Origin: Lobosporangium transversale
Taxonomy: Eukaryota; Mortierellomycota; Mortierellomycetes; Mortierellales; Mortierellaceae
Assembly: GCF_002105155.1 (NCBI RefSeq)
Contig: NW_019029006.1
Span: forward strand, 124,001-188,000
Direction: 5' to 3'
Length of the DNA stretch: 64,000 bases
Shown here piece after piece: positions 25,648 to 39,050 of this stretch. The first letter of the stretch is position 1. Each line of letters begins with the position of its first letter. Made by a program: the position numbers and the translations under genes. The notes beneath the pieces were generated by a model that did not search any database, was not told the DNA's origin, and worked only from the letters and a program-made list of their open reading frames with translations.

Positions 25648-28600
25648 TCATTGCTGATCCTCCTCCTCATCCTGTTGCGATGATTGTTGGGTTTGTGGTT
25701 CTTGTTCTTGCTGATACTGCTTCTGTTGCTTCTGTTGTTCGTTTTGTTCCATCTTTGCAATCGTAGCACGACGTTTTCTAGAAAAGTAGTCGACACTGCG
25801 TCCATCTAGTTGGATATGAAGGGCTGACATGACTGCCTCAGAAGGCGTCATTATCGTAGCAGAGCTGCGTCTGTTATTTGAGTGATGACGGCGTGTTGCT
25901 AGAGGCCCTTCACCATCCTCTCCCTTCTCACCACTCTCGCCTCCACTAGAATCACGTCTTCCTTCTCCAGCTGCCATGGCAGCTTCCATGGCCTCTGTCT
26001 TGGCCTTGACACTCTGTCGCTTGTTCTGGAACCAAATCTGCACTGTTCGTGGACACATGCGACACTGCTTTGACAGACGCAGACGCTCTTCTGTGGAAGG
26101 AAAGTATGAGCGCTCAAATGCCGCATTTAGAACAGAGAGCTGACTGGCGTTAGCCCTCTTGCGTTTGGCCTTAACTGCATAAAACTCATCATCCATTACA
26201 ATTAAATCCTCGTCGTGGCCTGGATTTTTGATGCGCTTTGGTTTCTTAGATTTAGATGACTTTGGCTCCGCAGTGTCGAAGGGGTGAACAGATTGACTTG
26301 CGGCCACCACAGATTTGGATGCGCGCCTTAAGGGTGATGAGTGGTCTCCATGGCTGTCATCATGTCCATGTTCATGATTGTGCTCAGCCGAAAGATCTGA
26401 CGGTGTAGAATATCCGTTGTAGGCAGCAGATTTGTGATGTTGAGTGTGACCCTGATAGTAATCCTGGTGTTTGGGAGGAGGAGGAGGGACGCTATGTGCA
26501 TAGCTCTGGTACCATGATGGAGGCTTGATATCAAAATTAGGTGATTGTGGACGCGAATATGGTCGTGATTGAGAATACAACGAAGAGGAGGTTGAAGATG
26601 CCCCATGATTAGATGACGCCTTCCATCTACGGTTTTCATAGTCATATCTAGGCCTGTCTATGTCTGAGGACGGGTAATGGTGGCTAGATCCTGTCGAGTA
26701 ACCATACGCCTGTGATCCATATGCAGCAGCCATAGAAGATACATGATGACGGGAATAGCCGTCCGCTTCCTGTCCCATTGGACGCTTACGTGTCTCCTCT
26801 CCTTCTGGCTCATCTGGAATACCCTGGAGAGGCTTTGAATATTGACTCGATCGATACGAAGCCGAGTGTGATGGTGGGGGCAGACGTTGTGGGATATCAG
26901 CAGCGTCAATACCATAGATACGCCTGGGCTTTGATTCCACTGGTGTATTCGAGTAGTTGGATGGATAACGTAGATGTGATGTTGATGAGGATACCAAGGA
27001 TGGTGACGAGGTAGACTTGGAGACAGATGAGGAAGAAGGGTAGGGTGGTGGAAGCATACTTGAGCCGGAGTACGTGTATGGCCAATTTTCATTCGGAGCA
27101 TCAATGGGGACAACTCTGGTTGTGCGCGGCTGAGGTGACCAGTTATCATCAACAGTCGAGTCACGGCCATAGACCCTGGGTGGTTTATTCTCAGCAGCAG
27201 AGAGTAACGCCTATGGAAACCATAGAAATACGAGTTGATTAGTCATTTTGAATGCCCAGATTATGCAAAAGACATCTTGTAAGCCGGAACAAGGATTGGA
27301 CAGGAAGCATGTAATTGGAAAGAAAAAAAAAAAAGAAAAAAAAAAAAAAAAAGTAGCTTACGGAAGGCGGAGGAAGAAGGGGACCATGGTTCTGTTTTCT
27401 AGATTGGTCACCTGAGTTCGGTTCTGTGGTTTGTCCATGACTATATTCATGCACAGGCCTCGAGGAAGATGAAGTGGATAGTCGGCCATTGCTTGAAACG
27501 TCATGAGTACTCACGCTATTACTTGAAGAGTAATTATATGATGGTGTGGAAGATTGAGAGGCATGGAAATAGAGCGAAGAAGATTCTTCGACCGGGATGG
27601 CGGGCTTTGTGGATACTGGGGTCGAAGAGGAAGAAGAGGAAGAGGAATTGAATGTCTCGGAAGAGCGAGGCTTGCTATGATGGAAGGCAGTGCTCGATGG
27701 AGGCGAGGATGGAGCGCTGTATGGGCCATAATTCTGTTGATGGAGCGCATAATCGCTTTTTGAGCGGTCTGGTTTCCGATGATGGTCCTGCTCGTATGAA
27801 TAGCTATAATCTTGGTATCGATCATTATTCCAGGAGGCGGAACGTTGTTGTGGGCCTGGATGAGTGGAGCGAGGTGTAGTCGAATATGGGATGGACGAGG
27901 ATGGATAGTGCCGCATAGAGGATTCAGGGGGAGAAGCCGCTGAAGAAGATGTCGGACGGTTATTGTCTGAATGTGCATGTGAATATCGGTCAGGATAAGA
28001 AGGCCTGAAGGAAGAAGGATTCGCGCTATCCGAGGCTCGATGTGCAAAAGCTGGTTCTCGGCCGTTTCTATCTGAGGGTTGTTCATGGCTTTTATCCTTC
28101 AACGTGGTAGAAGGATAGGAACCATCGCCATGATCATCACCGTTGACGCCATAGTGGTTGTCTCGTGCAACGTTGTGCCCATGATTGTATGAAGAATGAT
28201 ACTGTCTTTGGGTTCGAGAACGCTGGTGATCAGGATTTTCTTCTTCTGTAATAGCACGGAGCTGTTGTTGACGATGGTGACCATTGTCGGCAGCAGTGCC
28301 TTCAGAGCAGAGGAGGTTTGCAATGTTTATGCGTGAATGATACTTGTCCGACGGTGCGGATGACGCATTTTGGCGATATGGCAGGTGATCCTGGTATTCT
28401 TCGCGTGATTGCATATGATCATGACCATAGAACTTTGCAATGGCCGACTTGATGGGAAGGATGGGTTGATCGAGATTAGCAGTGTTATTAGTCTTGACCT
28501 TGACAGGATCCATGCATGAGAATCGAGGGGACGAGCTCGAGGATGACAAAGGAGAAGAAGGAGAAGAAGGACCAGGTGAGTGGTTGTGAGAAGAGGAGGA

Positions 28601-28717
28601 GGAGGAGGAGGAGTTGTGAGAGTTAAGAGAATGATGGGCACCAAAGGAAGGGAATAGGGGTGCAGAGGGGAGAGGAGAGGACACGAGAGTGGGTGAGGAT
28701 GTGGGCAAGGCAACCAT
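25648..28717 (-). CDS. Homeodomain transcription factor
   Basis: Predicted sequence-specific nuclear DNA-binding protein of 972 residues. Exons 28717-27362 and 27210-25648 join in phase 0 with a GTAAGC donor and a CATAG acceptor. The homeodomain lies at about residues 800-860 (25990-26170): KRKRANASQLSVLNAAFERS, then the recognition helix TVQIWFQNKRQSVK with invariant W48, F49, N51 and R53, and Gln at position 50. It has the typical 60-residue spacing without a TALE insertion. The rest is low-complexity Ser/Pro/His/Tyr-rich, and the C-terminus is Gln/Glu-rich, as in many fungal regulators (Yox1/Pho2-like class, not more precisely assignable). The first ATG in frame is 28717. A long pyrimidine-rich leader (coding strand) lies upstream. 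Targets are unknown. Confidence 0.9.
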
Positions 28718-29794
28718 CAGTGAGATCAATAAAGAAGAGGGAAGCCAGCTTAGACAATGGAGGACTTGAAACGAAGGATATGGCGCTGGAGGAGGGGATG
28801 GGGAGACGGGGGATTGGGGGACGAAGTGAATGACAAAAAAAAAAAAAAAAAAAAAAAGCGCTGTGTTGTTTTTGTGGAGGAATGAAAATGTGTACTTCTT
28901 ATTAGTAACAGACTAGCGTGCTTTGAGATTCCTTCAATAGGTCAAAAGACAGGAGAGAACAAGAAAAGTGAAGGAAGAAAACCAAGAGTTCAAAAGAGAC
29001 AGGGAGAGAAAGAGAAAGAGAGAAGGGACACAGAGAGAAGGCAAAGTGTATCAGTTATTCAGTTGATTAAGAGTTGTCAGAGTCAGTTATCGAGTATCAA
29101 GGAGTGTTTGACTAAATGACAGAGTGAATGTGAACAGAATGTGGAAAGAAAAGGAAGAGAAAGGAAGAGAGAAAGAAAGAGGGAAAGTAAGAGAAAGAGA
29201 AGAAAAAAAAAAAGAGATGAGCGTGAGTATTGAGGAAGACATTTGAGAGCAATTGAACCAGAAAAGAGTCCAATGTCACATCAGCCATGGATAGAACAGT
29301 ATACGATACAACCATTCAGCCATGCACCATTCGCATATATTTCTGTTCATACGGACACACAACACATACACAGATGCATATTTATACCATTGCACGTACA
29401 CTTCACATTTGCATGCAAAAAGCAAGAACAATGTAAACCCACTGCAGGATATATTCGTGCATAAAGTAGAGAAGATTGAATACTATCTTTCAAAAAAGTG
29501 AAGACCTTCTCCTTCTCCTTGTGATAGATGAATGAGCCGTCATCGGTCTTTTGTCTCTCTCTCTCTCTGTCTGTCTGCCTGTCTTCACACATTCCTTTTG
29601 TTGTCTGTTTTAGTGTATGAATATGAAGTAATATAAACTTGTTCGTCTCGAGAGCAAAATCCTGTGTGGCTGGCAAGATACTAAACAACAGACACTTATT
29701 AAATGATTCTCAATATGTCCTTTATATTTTACAATAGTACATTTTCAATAGGCACTCCCTGGTAGACACTCGCCTCCCTGACGTTCTTCATTTA

Positions 29795-29828
<34 letters not shown>

Positions 29829-30316
29829 TTATCTTCCTGTCAGGCTTCAATGATTCCTGCACAGAATGATAAAAAAGGGTGCGTGAGCTTTTTAAAATGA
29901 TGAGGACGCAACAGAGGAGATGGACAAAAAGAAGTGAAGAGTGATAGCACAAGAATGTCATTCGCAACAAAATGATGGACACAAGAAGAGGACCGCTTCT
30001 GTAACCTAAAGTCACACACTTATTACATTATAAATATTATATTTATATAAATGTATATATATATATCTCCATATAGTGTCGTTTGTCACACTTTCTAGTA
30101 GATATCATACATCTAAACAAACATCGCCATTTCTCTCCTCGACCCAGCATCATGGATCCTTGTCGAAAAACAAGAATGCGCCGAGCAACTGAAAAAAATA
30201 AAGATTGTGAGAAAGTAGAACCATCTTCAGATGTTGTGTTCTGTTTCCTTTTCCGCAATTTCCTGAAATACTTTCCTTCGTTGTTTTCAGACCAGACCAT
30301 TCCACTGCCCATACCT

Positions 30317-30347
<31 letters not shown>

Positions 30348-33080
30348 CATACTCAAATGGCCAGACCACAAATGAAAACATTGGATGAACGAATTTTATT
30401 TTGTCAATCTCATGTGCCCAATGATGTGAACACTACAAAACAAAAGGAAAGCTTGTCCTCGCTTTGATTGCTAAGCAAATGCTCTTTTTTTTATATTTTG
30501 TAATACACAAAATTATAGAGTTGTCGATACAGTAATGTAAACCCGTCTCCCTCTATTCCATTTTAGGGATTTATCCAACAAATGAATATTTTAATGAACA
30601 TTAAAATGAATTTTTAAATGAACGCAAAATGAAAGTGAAAGAATAAAGATGGAGGTCGAGATCCCTCATAAGCCTAGGCAAGGGTCATTTTTTTTTACGA
30701 GAGATAGTCTAAGCGGTTGATCCTATTCATATGACATTAATAATCTAAAGGCTATTCTGCATGCGGTTTCAATGAATAATCGATCTCTCTTTTTCTTGAC
30801 TTCATGGACATATTCTCAAAATTAAAAGGAGAATAAATATTATATAGTAACAGCTGGGCCAAATGCACCCAACGAGGCAGGGGAAAATAAAATAAAAAAA
30901 AAAATAAAAAAAAAAGAGAATGAGAACAAGTACACAGAGATCATAGGATCATGCACTTTTCAAGGCCACTTATCCAACTATGGCTACTCTAATCATTGCC
31001 AGGAGAAAGACGGATTCTCCACCCATCACAAATATATTATCTTGTAAATGAAGGTGAGAAAGAGAACTTTGCATAGAAAAATAGTGCTGAGCGGCAACTG
31101 CACATTGAGCAAAAAAAAACTTGTCCACCAGAGCAACTGAGTATTCTGGGTAATTTTTTTTTTTTTTTTTTTTTTTTTTGGTATCCGCTCACAGATATGA
31201 TATGTGTACAAGCAATAATATCTGCATCGGCGCTTAGGTCCAAAAGAGAAACATGGCGGCTCATCAAACCATCGAAAAAAGGTTTGTTTTGTAACCCACA
31301 AAGTATATGAATATTTCGAGAGATCCACCTCCTTTTTTTTGTGTAATGTGTTGATCGCCACTGCCTTCCCTTTATTATATATTAACTAGGCTACTCTAAA
31401 TTAGCCTGAAGAATATTATTCATGTAGTCAACATGTTACAAGCAGCAAAAACAAGGGCGTGACAAGAAACAAGGTTTTTTTTTGTGTTTAGAAAAAAAGT
31501 GGAAAAGAGAGAGAGAGAGCAGAACGGCCAAGAGCTGCCTACTGTGCTAGACAAGAAGAAAGAGATCATTAGAGGCTGAGAGCGTGTCCAAGAAGGGAAA
31601 TCGGAATGTATGCATTTTCAAAGGCAAAGAATCTTGCAGGATAAAGACTTTTGTCCCAAGGAAAAAAGACACGCATTTCTGTTTGTCGGAAAACACCAAC
31701 ACATCTGATGTTTGATGCTTAAAAAATATTGGATCACAAAACCTTTTTGAACATCTGGTTTGTGTTTTTATTTTTGTGGGGAAAGAAATGCTCAGTGATT
31801 TATAATAGCACCATGTTTGTAGACGACATTGTGTGTTCATCAAGCATATCCATATACATGCTGTATCTCTTTTCTCCTTTGTTTATGAATTAAAGTTCAA
31901 AAAACAAATATGCATGCGCGTTTTTTTTTTTCTTTGTGCAAGCCAAAAGTCATCATCGTGCGGAACTAATCTCATAAATCTGACCCTGCGTTTTGCCCTA
32001 CTAAAAAGAAAAAAGAAAAGGGTTGTCAGAAAGGTCATGACCAACCTTTATCTCGCCCCCGAGTACTGTAGAAAAGTAAAAAAAATAGGAATAGCCGAAA
32101 ACGTCTTTTTCCATACCTTTCTGTGCCAAAAGCAACTGCACAAAGAAGAAGATAGGGAAGTCAAGCTGTTGAGCGGATAAAAAAAAAAAGGGCTTATGCA
32201 AAGCTGACTTAAAGACTGAAAATAGGATGCGTGTGCATAAAAGCAACTATTGACATATTCAGTTACATTGATACGACACAAGGAGTAATATCTATTTCAT
32301 TTGTCACTCAAGAGCATTTTTGGCAGTGATCATATTTATTTACTGAATCCATACTGACTGGCGACGTTCAAATGAGCGGTTGTGGAAGAACACGAACAAG
32401 GGAGAAATCGCCACAACCGATCTTATTTTCTTATCGCTTAATATATTATATTAAACCACTTGTGTGTTCGTACTCTATCTGACTACTAAAAGAAAGTGAA
32501 TTGGATAACAGGGGTTTTGTGTCCGTAAATGACTATCCAAATTTCTCCTTAGACAACAACCATTCCTTTTCAACGTTTATCAAGCAAAAATAATGGCTAT
32601 CAGAACGTATTCAAGATGCGTGTGCTCAAAGGAAGGTTATATAGACCTTGACCCTGCCTGATCTGCATTCAGGCAAACAAATATCAATCTTCTCAGCTTC
32701 ATAATACCAAAATACAGTAAAAAACAGGTTCAAATCTTCATACTCGCCCGCCATGATTCCTTCATGTTTTGTCTAGGGGACAGAGAGTACAAAAACGTAG
32801 AAGTTGAGCACAATGCAGCATAAAAAAAAACAATGCACCATCACCAAGAGAGAGCCTCGTTGTAAGAATGAATTTTTACATTTATTTTTATACACAGCTC
32901 ATAACTGATTGCTAAGTCTATTGTAAAGCGCAATGGCTGAGATAATACGGCACTTCATAAAAAAGAAGGTTTTATTATTGAGAGCCAAACGTCAATAAAG
33001 AGAGATGAACATCGCTCAAACAGCCAACCTTTGGCTCATTTGCATGAAAAAGAAAATAAATCCGGTTACGGTCACAGTTG

Positions 33081-33113
<33 letters not shown>

Positions 33114-33840
33114 GCCCAAATACACACCTTGATCTTTATCACAGATGCTTCGCTTTTCTTGGCCATCATCAAATCTCAAATCTCGTTTGGTCTAATCGGG
33201 AAGAAGGAAAGTAACCAACTGCTGCATGACATGTGGGTGTGTGAACTACCATTCTTTTTGCAAGACGCGTCTTACCACGGCACGTGTATGTACTTTTTTT
33301 TTTTTTATGATCCTGCATGAGCTTTGTCACCCTTGTTGCATCCCGGAAAAAAAGAAAAAGAAAAACAAATAAACAAAAGATATCCTATTTACAAAGACAC
33401 GTTTTTTACGACCAAGGATGGACTAACGACATTTTTTATTTTTATTACTGTGATCCATGCTCTCCTTTACCGATAAAATCTTTAGTCTAACCCCTATACT
33501 ACATTGCGGAACACAAAAGAAAGGAAGAGAGCGCTCCGTTGTGCAAATATCTTACTCAAGACTGCTCGAGATCGCCATACAGACATAACGCTTTTTTTTT
33601 GTTATCGTTGTTTAATTCCTATTGATGCTGTTATCATTTTTTGTCGGTCTTATCATCAACACATACTGGAGACACTTATTGAATATATAGTAACAACCTG
33701 CTAAACACTTTTTTTATTATCAGTTTTCGTCTAGATGATTGATCAGTATAGAGGTCCATGTTTACCAAGGAAAAAATAAAAGGCCGTGTACTCGATAAGC
33801 AAATACTTTGACAGGATCTAGCAACGGGCATTCCTTTAAT
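28718..33840. other. 5-kb gene-free region upstream of homeodomain gene
   Basis: No convincing coding frame on either strand. Bases 28920-29220 are strongly purine-rich on plus (CT-rich leader on the homeodomain coding strand). The region has a CT microsatellite at about 29549-29590, an AT dinucleotide run (29803-29828) and several A/T homopolymers (about 30318-30348, 31147-31170, 33080-33112). It may hold the long 5' leader and regulatory region of the homeodomain gene, or unrecognised non-coding RNA. I see no tRNA. Confidence 0.5.
29803..29828. repeat. AT dinucleotide microsatellite
   Basis: About 13 consecutive AT units in the gene-free region upstream of the homeodomain gene. Confidence 0.85.
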
Positions 33841-34639
33841 TTATTTGCTCTTGCTCTTGCTCTTGCTCTTGCTGGCCTTGGGAACAGTAATGGTGATGGA
33901 CTTGCGTTTAGCAAAGAGTTCGTGGCCATCAGCATCATTCTGTCTGGGGAACTCGCCGATAACAGAGGTTCCAGGACCATAGTTAGCAATCAAAGGTCTA
34001 ACACCCTTAAGCTTGCCTCCGTTCTTGCCATTGATCTCAATATCGACACAGTTGGAGTATAGCTCACGATTACCGATAGCATTGTTCCACAACCACATGA
34101 AGATGGCCTTGCCCGAAGGAGCATCCTTGGGGATCTTGACGTTCACAGAGTATTTCCCTCCATTGGGAACATTACGAAGACAGTCACGGACCAAGGTCTG
34201 GATGACAACCCAAGTTTTACCTTCGTCGTATGACAAAGCCCATTGGCAATGTCCGCCACCGTGAGCAGCACCGATCTGATACTCGGTCTTGATAGTCTGA
34301 CCGGCCTTGTAGAAAGCGCGCTTAGATTGGACATCGGTATTCTATTTTGAAGGTTAGGAGGAATAGGTTGAGTAAATGGGTTAGCGATTCGAAAAAAAAA
34401 AAAAAAAAAAAAAAAAAGTCACGTTGTCAAACTCTTAGTAGTACCTTGCACAGAGGACGACCGATGTGGTCGTTGGTACCAATGGGCGTGGTGATGTCAT
34501 AGTCAATGGTCGAGGCCTTGGGGCATCCAGCGAAGGGAGCGCCACGAGGGCAGGGGGACCTGAGGGAGACGTGAGCCTCAGAGAAGACAGTGAGACAAGC
34601 CACAGCAGCAGCGATGATGGCGGTTTTAGAGAAGATCAT
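33841..34639 (-). CDS. Secreted AA11-like lytic polysaccharide monooxygenase
   Basis: Predicted secreted copper monooxygenase that oxidatively cleaves chitin-type polysaccharide. Exons 34639-34445 and 34341-33841 give 231 residues. The signal peptide is residues 1-22, and cleavage after SEA would expose His23 (HVSLRSPC), the N-terminal half of the copper histidine brace. A second His lies in AAHGGGHCQWALSYDEGKTW, matching the AA11 pattern HxGGxCQxSLSYDGGKT, and the axial Tyr is in IGNRELYSNC (AA11: GNREMYMNC). The C-terminus is a short Lys-Ser repeat, coded by a 6-bp tandem repeat at 33844-33872. The intron contains an A24-25 tract. Family membership is inferred from motifs; substrate and activity are not shown. 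Confidence 0.82.
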
Positions 34640-35172
34640 TTTCGCGTGTAGGTTTTTTTTTTGAGGAGGGCGAGAAGATTGAGAAGAAAGTTAAGCTGCG
34701 AAAGGAAGAGGCGTGTGAGGATGAGGATCGTTTTATTCTTGAGTCTCTGCAAGAGTGAGGGCTACGTTTAGTAGTTGGAAGGTGGTTGGAGTGTTTGACA
34801 AAGAGACAATAAAAACGGGGAGTTGTGGTTCTTTTATACTTATTCCGGAGTGCTCAACTCTGGTTCCTCTAGTTCATGATTGAACACTACTTCGTTCATA
34901 TTGAATGAGATTGTGGAGTAGGAGACAATTACAACCGCTTTTTCAACCAATAATTGCATTGAATCTCCAATGTACCTTGGAAAGAGGAATGAACATGGTC
35001 TCAAATGTCCCTTGCAGATCCAAGTAATTTCTGCAATATTACCCTCAATGCTCTCAGCCATTGTCGAGGTTTGAAAGTATAATATTGGCCTAAATTATGA
35101 AAAAAAAAAAAAAAAAAAAAAAAAAAGAAATGCTCACGAAGGATATTGACTATCGTAACAATGGCATGTACA

Positions 35173-35207
<35 letters not shown>

Positions 35208-35816
35208 CTCATTTCCCATTCTTCGGCAAGGTATATAATGTCTTTACTTCTAGAGCAGCTATGATGTTCCAGTTTTTCTTCTTGTGCTCTGAAGCACAAC
35301 GATCGTGATACTAAATATGCAAGCCATATTCTAGGCAATCAAAAAATCTCTTTCGTAACGGTTAATGTACATAAAAAGCGCAAGCATGGACGATCCTTCT
35401 GGGAATGTAAAGCTGCTGTGCTGCCCTAGTAACTGTTTACAGTGCGGTGCGCCATGAAGAGCTAAAAAAGAATTTCATCAAATATGGACCAATGGTTTTG
35501 AGCAGCTCGGGAAGGACAATGTCAGAGAACGCCCTCAGGTAGCAATGTCTCATAGTTATCCTCAAAATAAGTTGAACAAAAAAGAGACATGCCTCATAGA
35601 ATTATTCGTTTTATGACAAAGAGGAATGAAGATGGAAACCCCTTTTATCTTGTACACCCGAACATGTGTATATCTGAATTCCGATATCAAATAAAGATGA
35701 ACCTGCATTATCACATTTATCGCAGTTCATTAAATTATTGCAATCTGCAACAAAGCTCAGTGGAAAGGGAGCTGTCACTCATTTTAGAGCACAATTGTGC
35801 TTGCTTTACTTTCAAG

Positions 35817-35853
<37 letters not shown>

Positions 35854-36450
35854 TAAGCTGAAAAAGCCTCTGGACGTAATTACATCTCTGCACCAAAGAC
35901 TAGCTCATTCAATACAAACAATACAAGATAGAAAGTCTGAGAGTAATATATTAAGTTTGAACTTTACGAGACCATTATTGATCCAATACAAGACTTACTT
36001 CCAAGGTGTTCATTCCTTGCTTTGTCTGATACAAAACTGGATAAAAACAATGCATGCAAGGGACTTGAGAATAGAATTGCTTTACTTCGTAATTTCTTTA
36101 TATTCAGCTCATGCTCAATCTAATATTAAAGAACAAAATTGCAATTTGGAAAAGAAAAGGTCTTACACACCACTGATTATATTACTGTGAATCTTCTTAA
36201 TTCATTATTTACAAAGCCTCTTGAGAATATTTTCTTCCTGATGTGCCAACTACATCTGCATCCCGCTTCCGTGCTTCTTTCGATTGGTTCTTACATCTTG
36301 TTCAGGTTCCAAGCTCAATCTAACTTTTTTAAATAAGAAAATAAATAAAAAAAAAAAAAAAAAAAAGTCTAGAGGCATCCTCATCCATGTGCTATTCATG
36401 TACTGTACCATTCTCCCTCCATGGTTGTTCGCAATTATTAGCTTCTCGCT

Positions 36451-36488
<38 letters not shown>

Positions 36489-39050
36489 TACAGGTTTGAT
36501 TACAATTGTTTTAAAAAAGGTTGGATGACTTTGATATAATAAATTTAGCATACTGTGGTATGGCCCGGTTCAGATAATAAATTTCTTTCGCCGAAAGCAC
36601 TATTGTAATTTACACAAAAGCCTGCCATTTCAAAAACGAATCCTCAGTTAGAAATCTTTCAGCCGGCATACAAAACCAATGCTTTAGATGTTAGAAATAA
36701 AAGCGCAAGGCCAATCTTTGCTACCCGTAGAATATATTTATTTATAATTGGGTGTGGCGCTTTCAAGAGGACTTCTTTAATTGCGACAAAGTCAGTATCT
36801 ACACAAAATGGGTGGCTAATTCGATGCTTACGGAATGGCTTTTAATCCTTAATTAATCCTTTCAGAATTTCAACACGCTCCACTCATTATAGATTATCTC
36901 CTCACTTCCTACCGTTGGATCAGTGAGAAAAAATCTACGGCCCCAGAATGCTACAGTGAGACACTCCGACTGGATCTGTTATGTTTCCAGGAGCAGCCTC
37001 TGTTGACTGGGAAGCCTAAATCGCCAAGGGTTAGTCAAAGTCAATCGAAATTGCTGCAGCGTGTTTATATAAGAATGGCGTATGGTTTCCGGGCATTACT
37101 TTGCATCGACTCTATCTTGTCATAAGGATAGGAAGGCGTTCTCTTTCTAAAACATCAGATCTCCTGTCAATACTATAGGTGTTATTTAATTTTTTAACTA
37201 AGCCTTACGATAATTATTTTCTTTTTCCCACCTATCTTCTTATTATTTTTTCTAAAATGACGCGAATGCTTCTTGATAAGTAGAACGATGCTCTATATAA
37301 AGGAGTTCAGCATCGTTCAACTAAGAAAGCGTACGGGCCACTCGCGAATATCAAAGACTAGCTGTAATTGAACTGCATAGGTTTGCTAACTTACTAAAGT
37401 TGCTCAAAGCAAGTCTTTGCAGGCCCTTCTTGTTGCCCAATAGTATGAGTCTAGTAATGCTATCCCCCTTCCTGTACCTAACACTGTAGTCCAGTACGGC
37501 ATAGTTTTTGGTATTTATACTACCAAATACATTGCAATGCTATTAATATTTAAATTCATATCCAGTTGCTCGGAATGAGGATGATACTTTCGCATATACT
37601 GTACAGAGGGACAGTCGTGTCTTCCGTCGTTCTTCCTTTCAAGGCAACAGGCATAAGATAGGCTAGTGATCATTGATGTTGTATTGTCGATGCTACAACC
37701 TGTGAGGATTGGTAAGTAGCGTTGAATTCCTAATAGAGCTGAAAAAAAAAAAAAAAAAAAAAAAAGAGAGAGAAGAAAGGATCCTGGTTAGTTGTTCAAC
37801 CGATGATTAATTAGCTAAAGTAATAAGGACCTGATTAGTTTGTAAAAGAAATATTCACTAGGTTTCATGAGAGGGAAAAAATTTGAGATAGCCCGACCTT
37901 CTTCTTGCTGGGATTAGAGACATTGAATACTCTGAAAAGAGTTTGTTATAGGCTTCTGGCCCTTTCGCTAGCTCCTTTTAACGCTTGATTCCTTAGAATT
38001 GAAAGGGTGCCTTTTCCTTGATGAAAAATGTGATAAGCGTTGGGGGGCGTATAATGTCTAGCAAAGAAGCATGCTTTTGCAGTTACCTCAGTCACGTATC
38101 AGTATGTTTCCTGTGCCTGTATATGTAGGCATTTGCCCCTGGGTTTAAAGGCATATATTTATGATATCCGCGACCTTTTTGTCTTGATTCTGACCCTTCT
38201 GATCTTAGCATACCAATCAAGACTAGCAAGGCTTGATGGTTTTCAAAAGCGCATATAGGCTCCGTGTTATGGCGCAGAGCAAGATGCTTTATTTAAAGGC
38301 AATTAGCCAGCATGTAGAGATATATATATTCTTTTGTAATATTAAAGCTTTAGTTTGATTTGAGGTGACAGCTAAAAAAAGTGACCCAAGATGGTTCAAA
38401 ATCGCGTAATTTGGCTGTCACCAAGCCACGAATGGATTAAGGCTATCCATGTTCTGTACACTAGGATAGGATGACGGTGCAATGTACATACTCGGGACTT
38501 GTTTTCATGCTCCCTCAATTGCCCTTACTCTAGCAACGACATTTTTGGTTGGCAGTTCAAATATCATGTCAGGATGGCGTTTTTTTTACAAAACTGGAGG
38601 AAAGTCAGAGTTTAGCCTGTTGCTTTCTGAAAAGCACTCGCAATACACACGTTTGTGTCACTTTTTAGTGAGTGCTCTTTTTAGAATGAAATGTCGTGAT
38701 TTATATCCTAGAATTGTTCATTTCAAAATAGTGCCTATCTCACAGTACACAAATGGCGCGTATAGATATACTCCATCCGTCCATTCCTTCTGTTGCGCGT
38801 AGGTATCACAGTTTCAGTATAAAAAGGTTTGGTATTGATTCCAACCTTCTTTTACACTTTGTCTTTTCAAAAATAAATTAAAATAAGTCTACTTCCGTAA
38901 CAAAAGTAGTTCCTATTGACCTTGCTATACCTTTATATCAATATAGCTTCACTTCCCCTTTAACCATCAGCTCCCAACCACAGCCCCACTTTCAACCTCA
39001 GCCTCACTCCTTGACTTTCATTGCCCTTTTACTCCTTTTAGGAAGTCACC
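34640..39050. other. 4.4-kb gene-poor region
   Basis: AT-rich stretch with several A/T runs (about 35101-35126, 35178-35204, 35820-35850, 36344-36366, 36451-36484, 37741-37765). It includes coding-like relics at 34840-35090 and around 35220-35520 (minus). The last 100 bases before 39051 are pyrimidine-rich and act as the leader of the TauD-like gene. No intact gene is seen. Confidence 0.5.
34840..35090 (-). pseudogene. Exon-like relic or small hypothetical ORF
   Basis: ATG at 35061 in good context (CGACAATGG) opens 73 codons ending at 34840, starting MAESIEGNIAEITWICKGH. The frame stays open upstream to a T-run plus TTTAG acceptor at about 35091, as in an internal or last exon. The upstream minus-strand sequence (35400-35530, with DIVLPELLKTIGPYLMK) is also coding-like but interrupted. 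No family is recognised. It could be the decayed end of a gene. Confidence 0.25.

Noticed and set aside
30043-30388. Frames on both strands through a T run in the gene-free region
   Set aside because: Length comes from homopolymer Phe/Lys runs; no coding character.
32700-32740. tRNA B-box-like GGTTCAAATCT
   Set aside because: No A-box or cloverleaf can be formed around it.
38364-38422. 9-bp inverted repeat GGTGACAGC / GCTGTCACC
   Set aside because: Short arms, 41-base loop and no target-site duplication; not enough for a mobile element or RNA.
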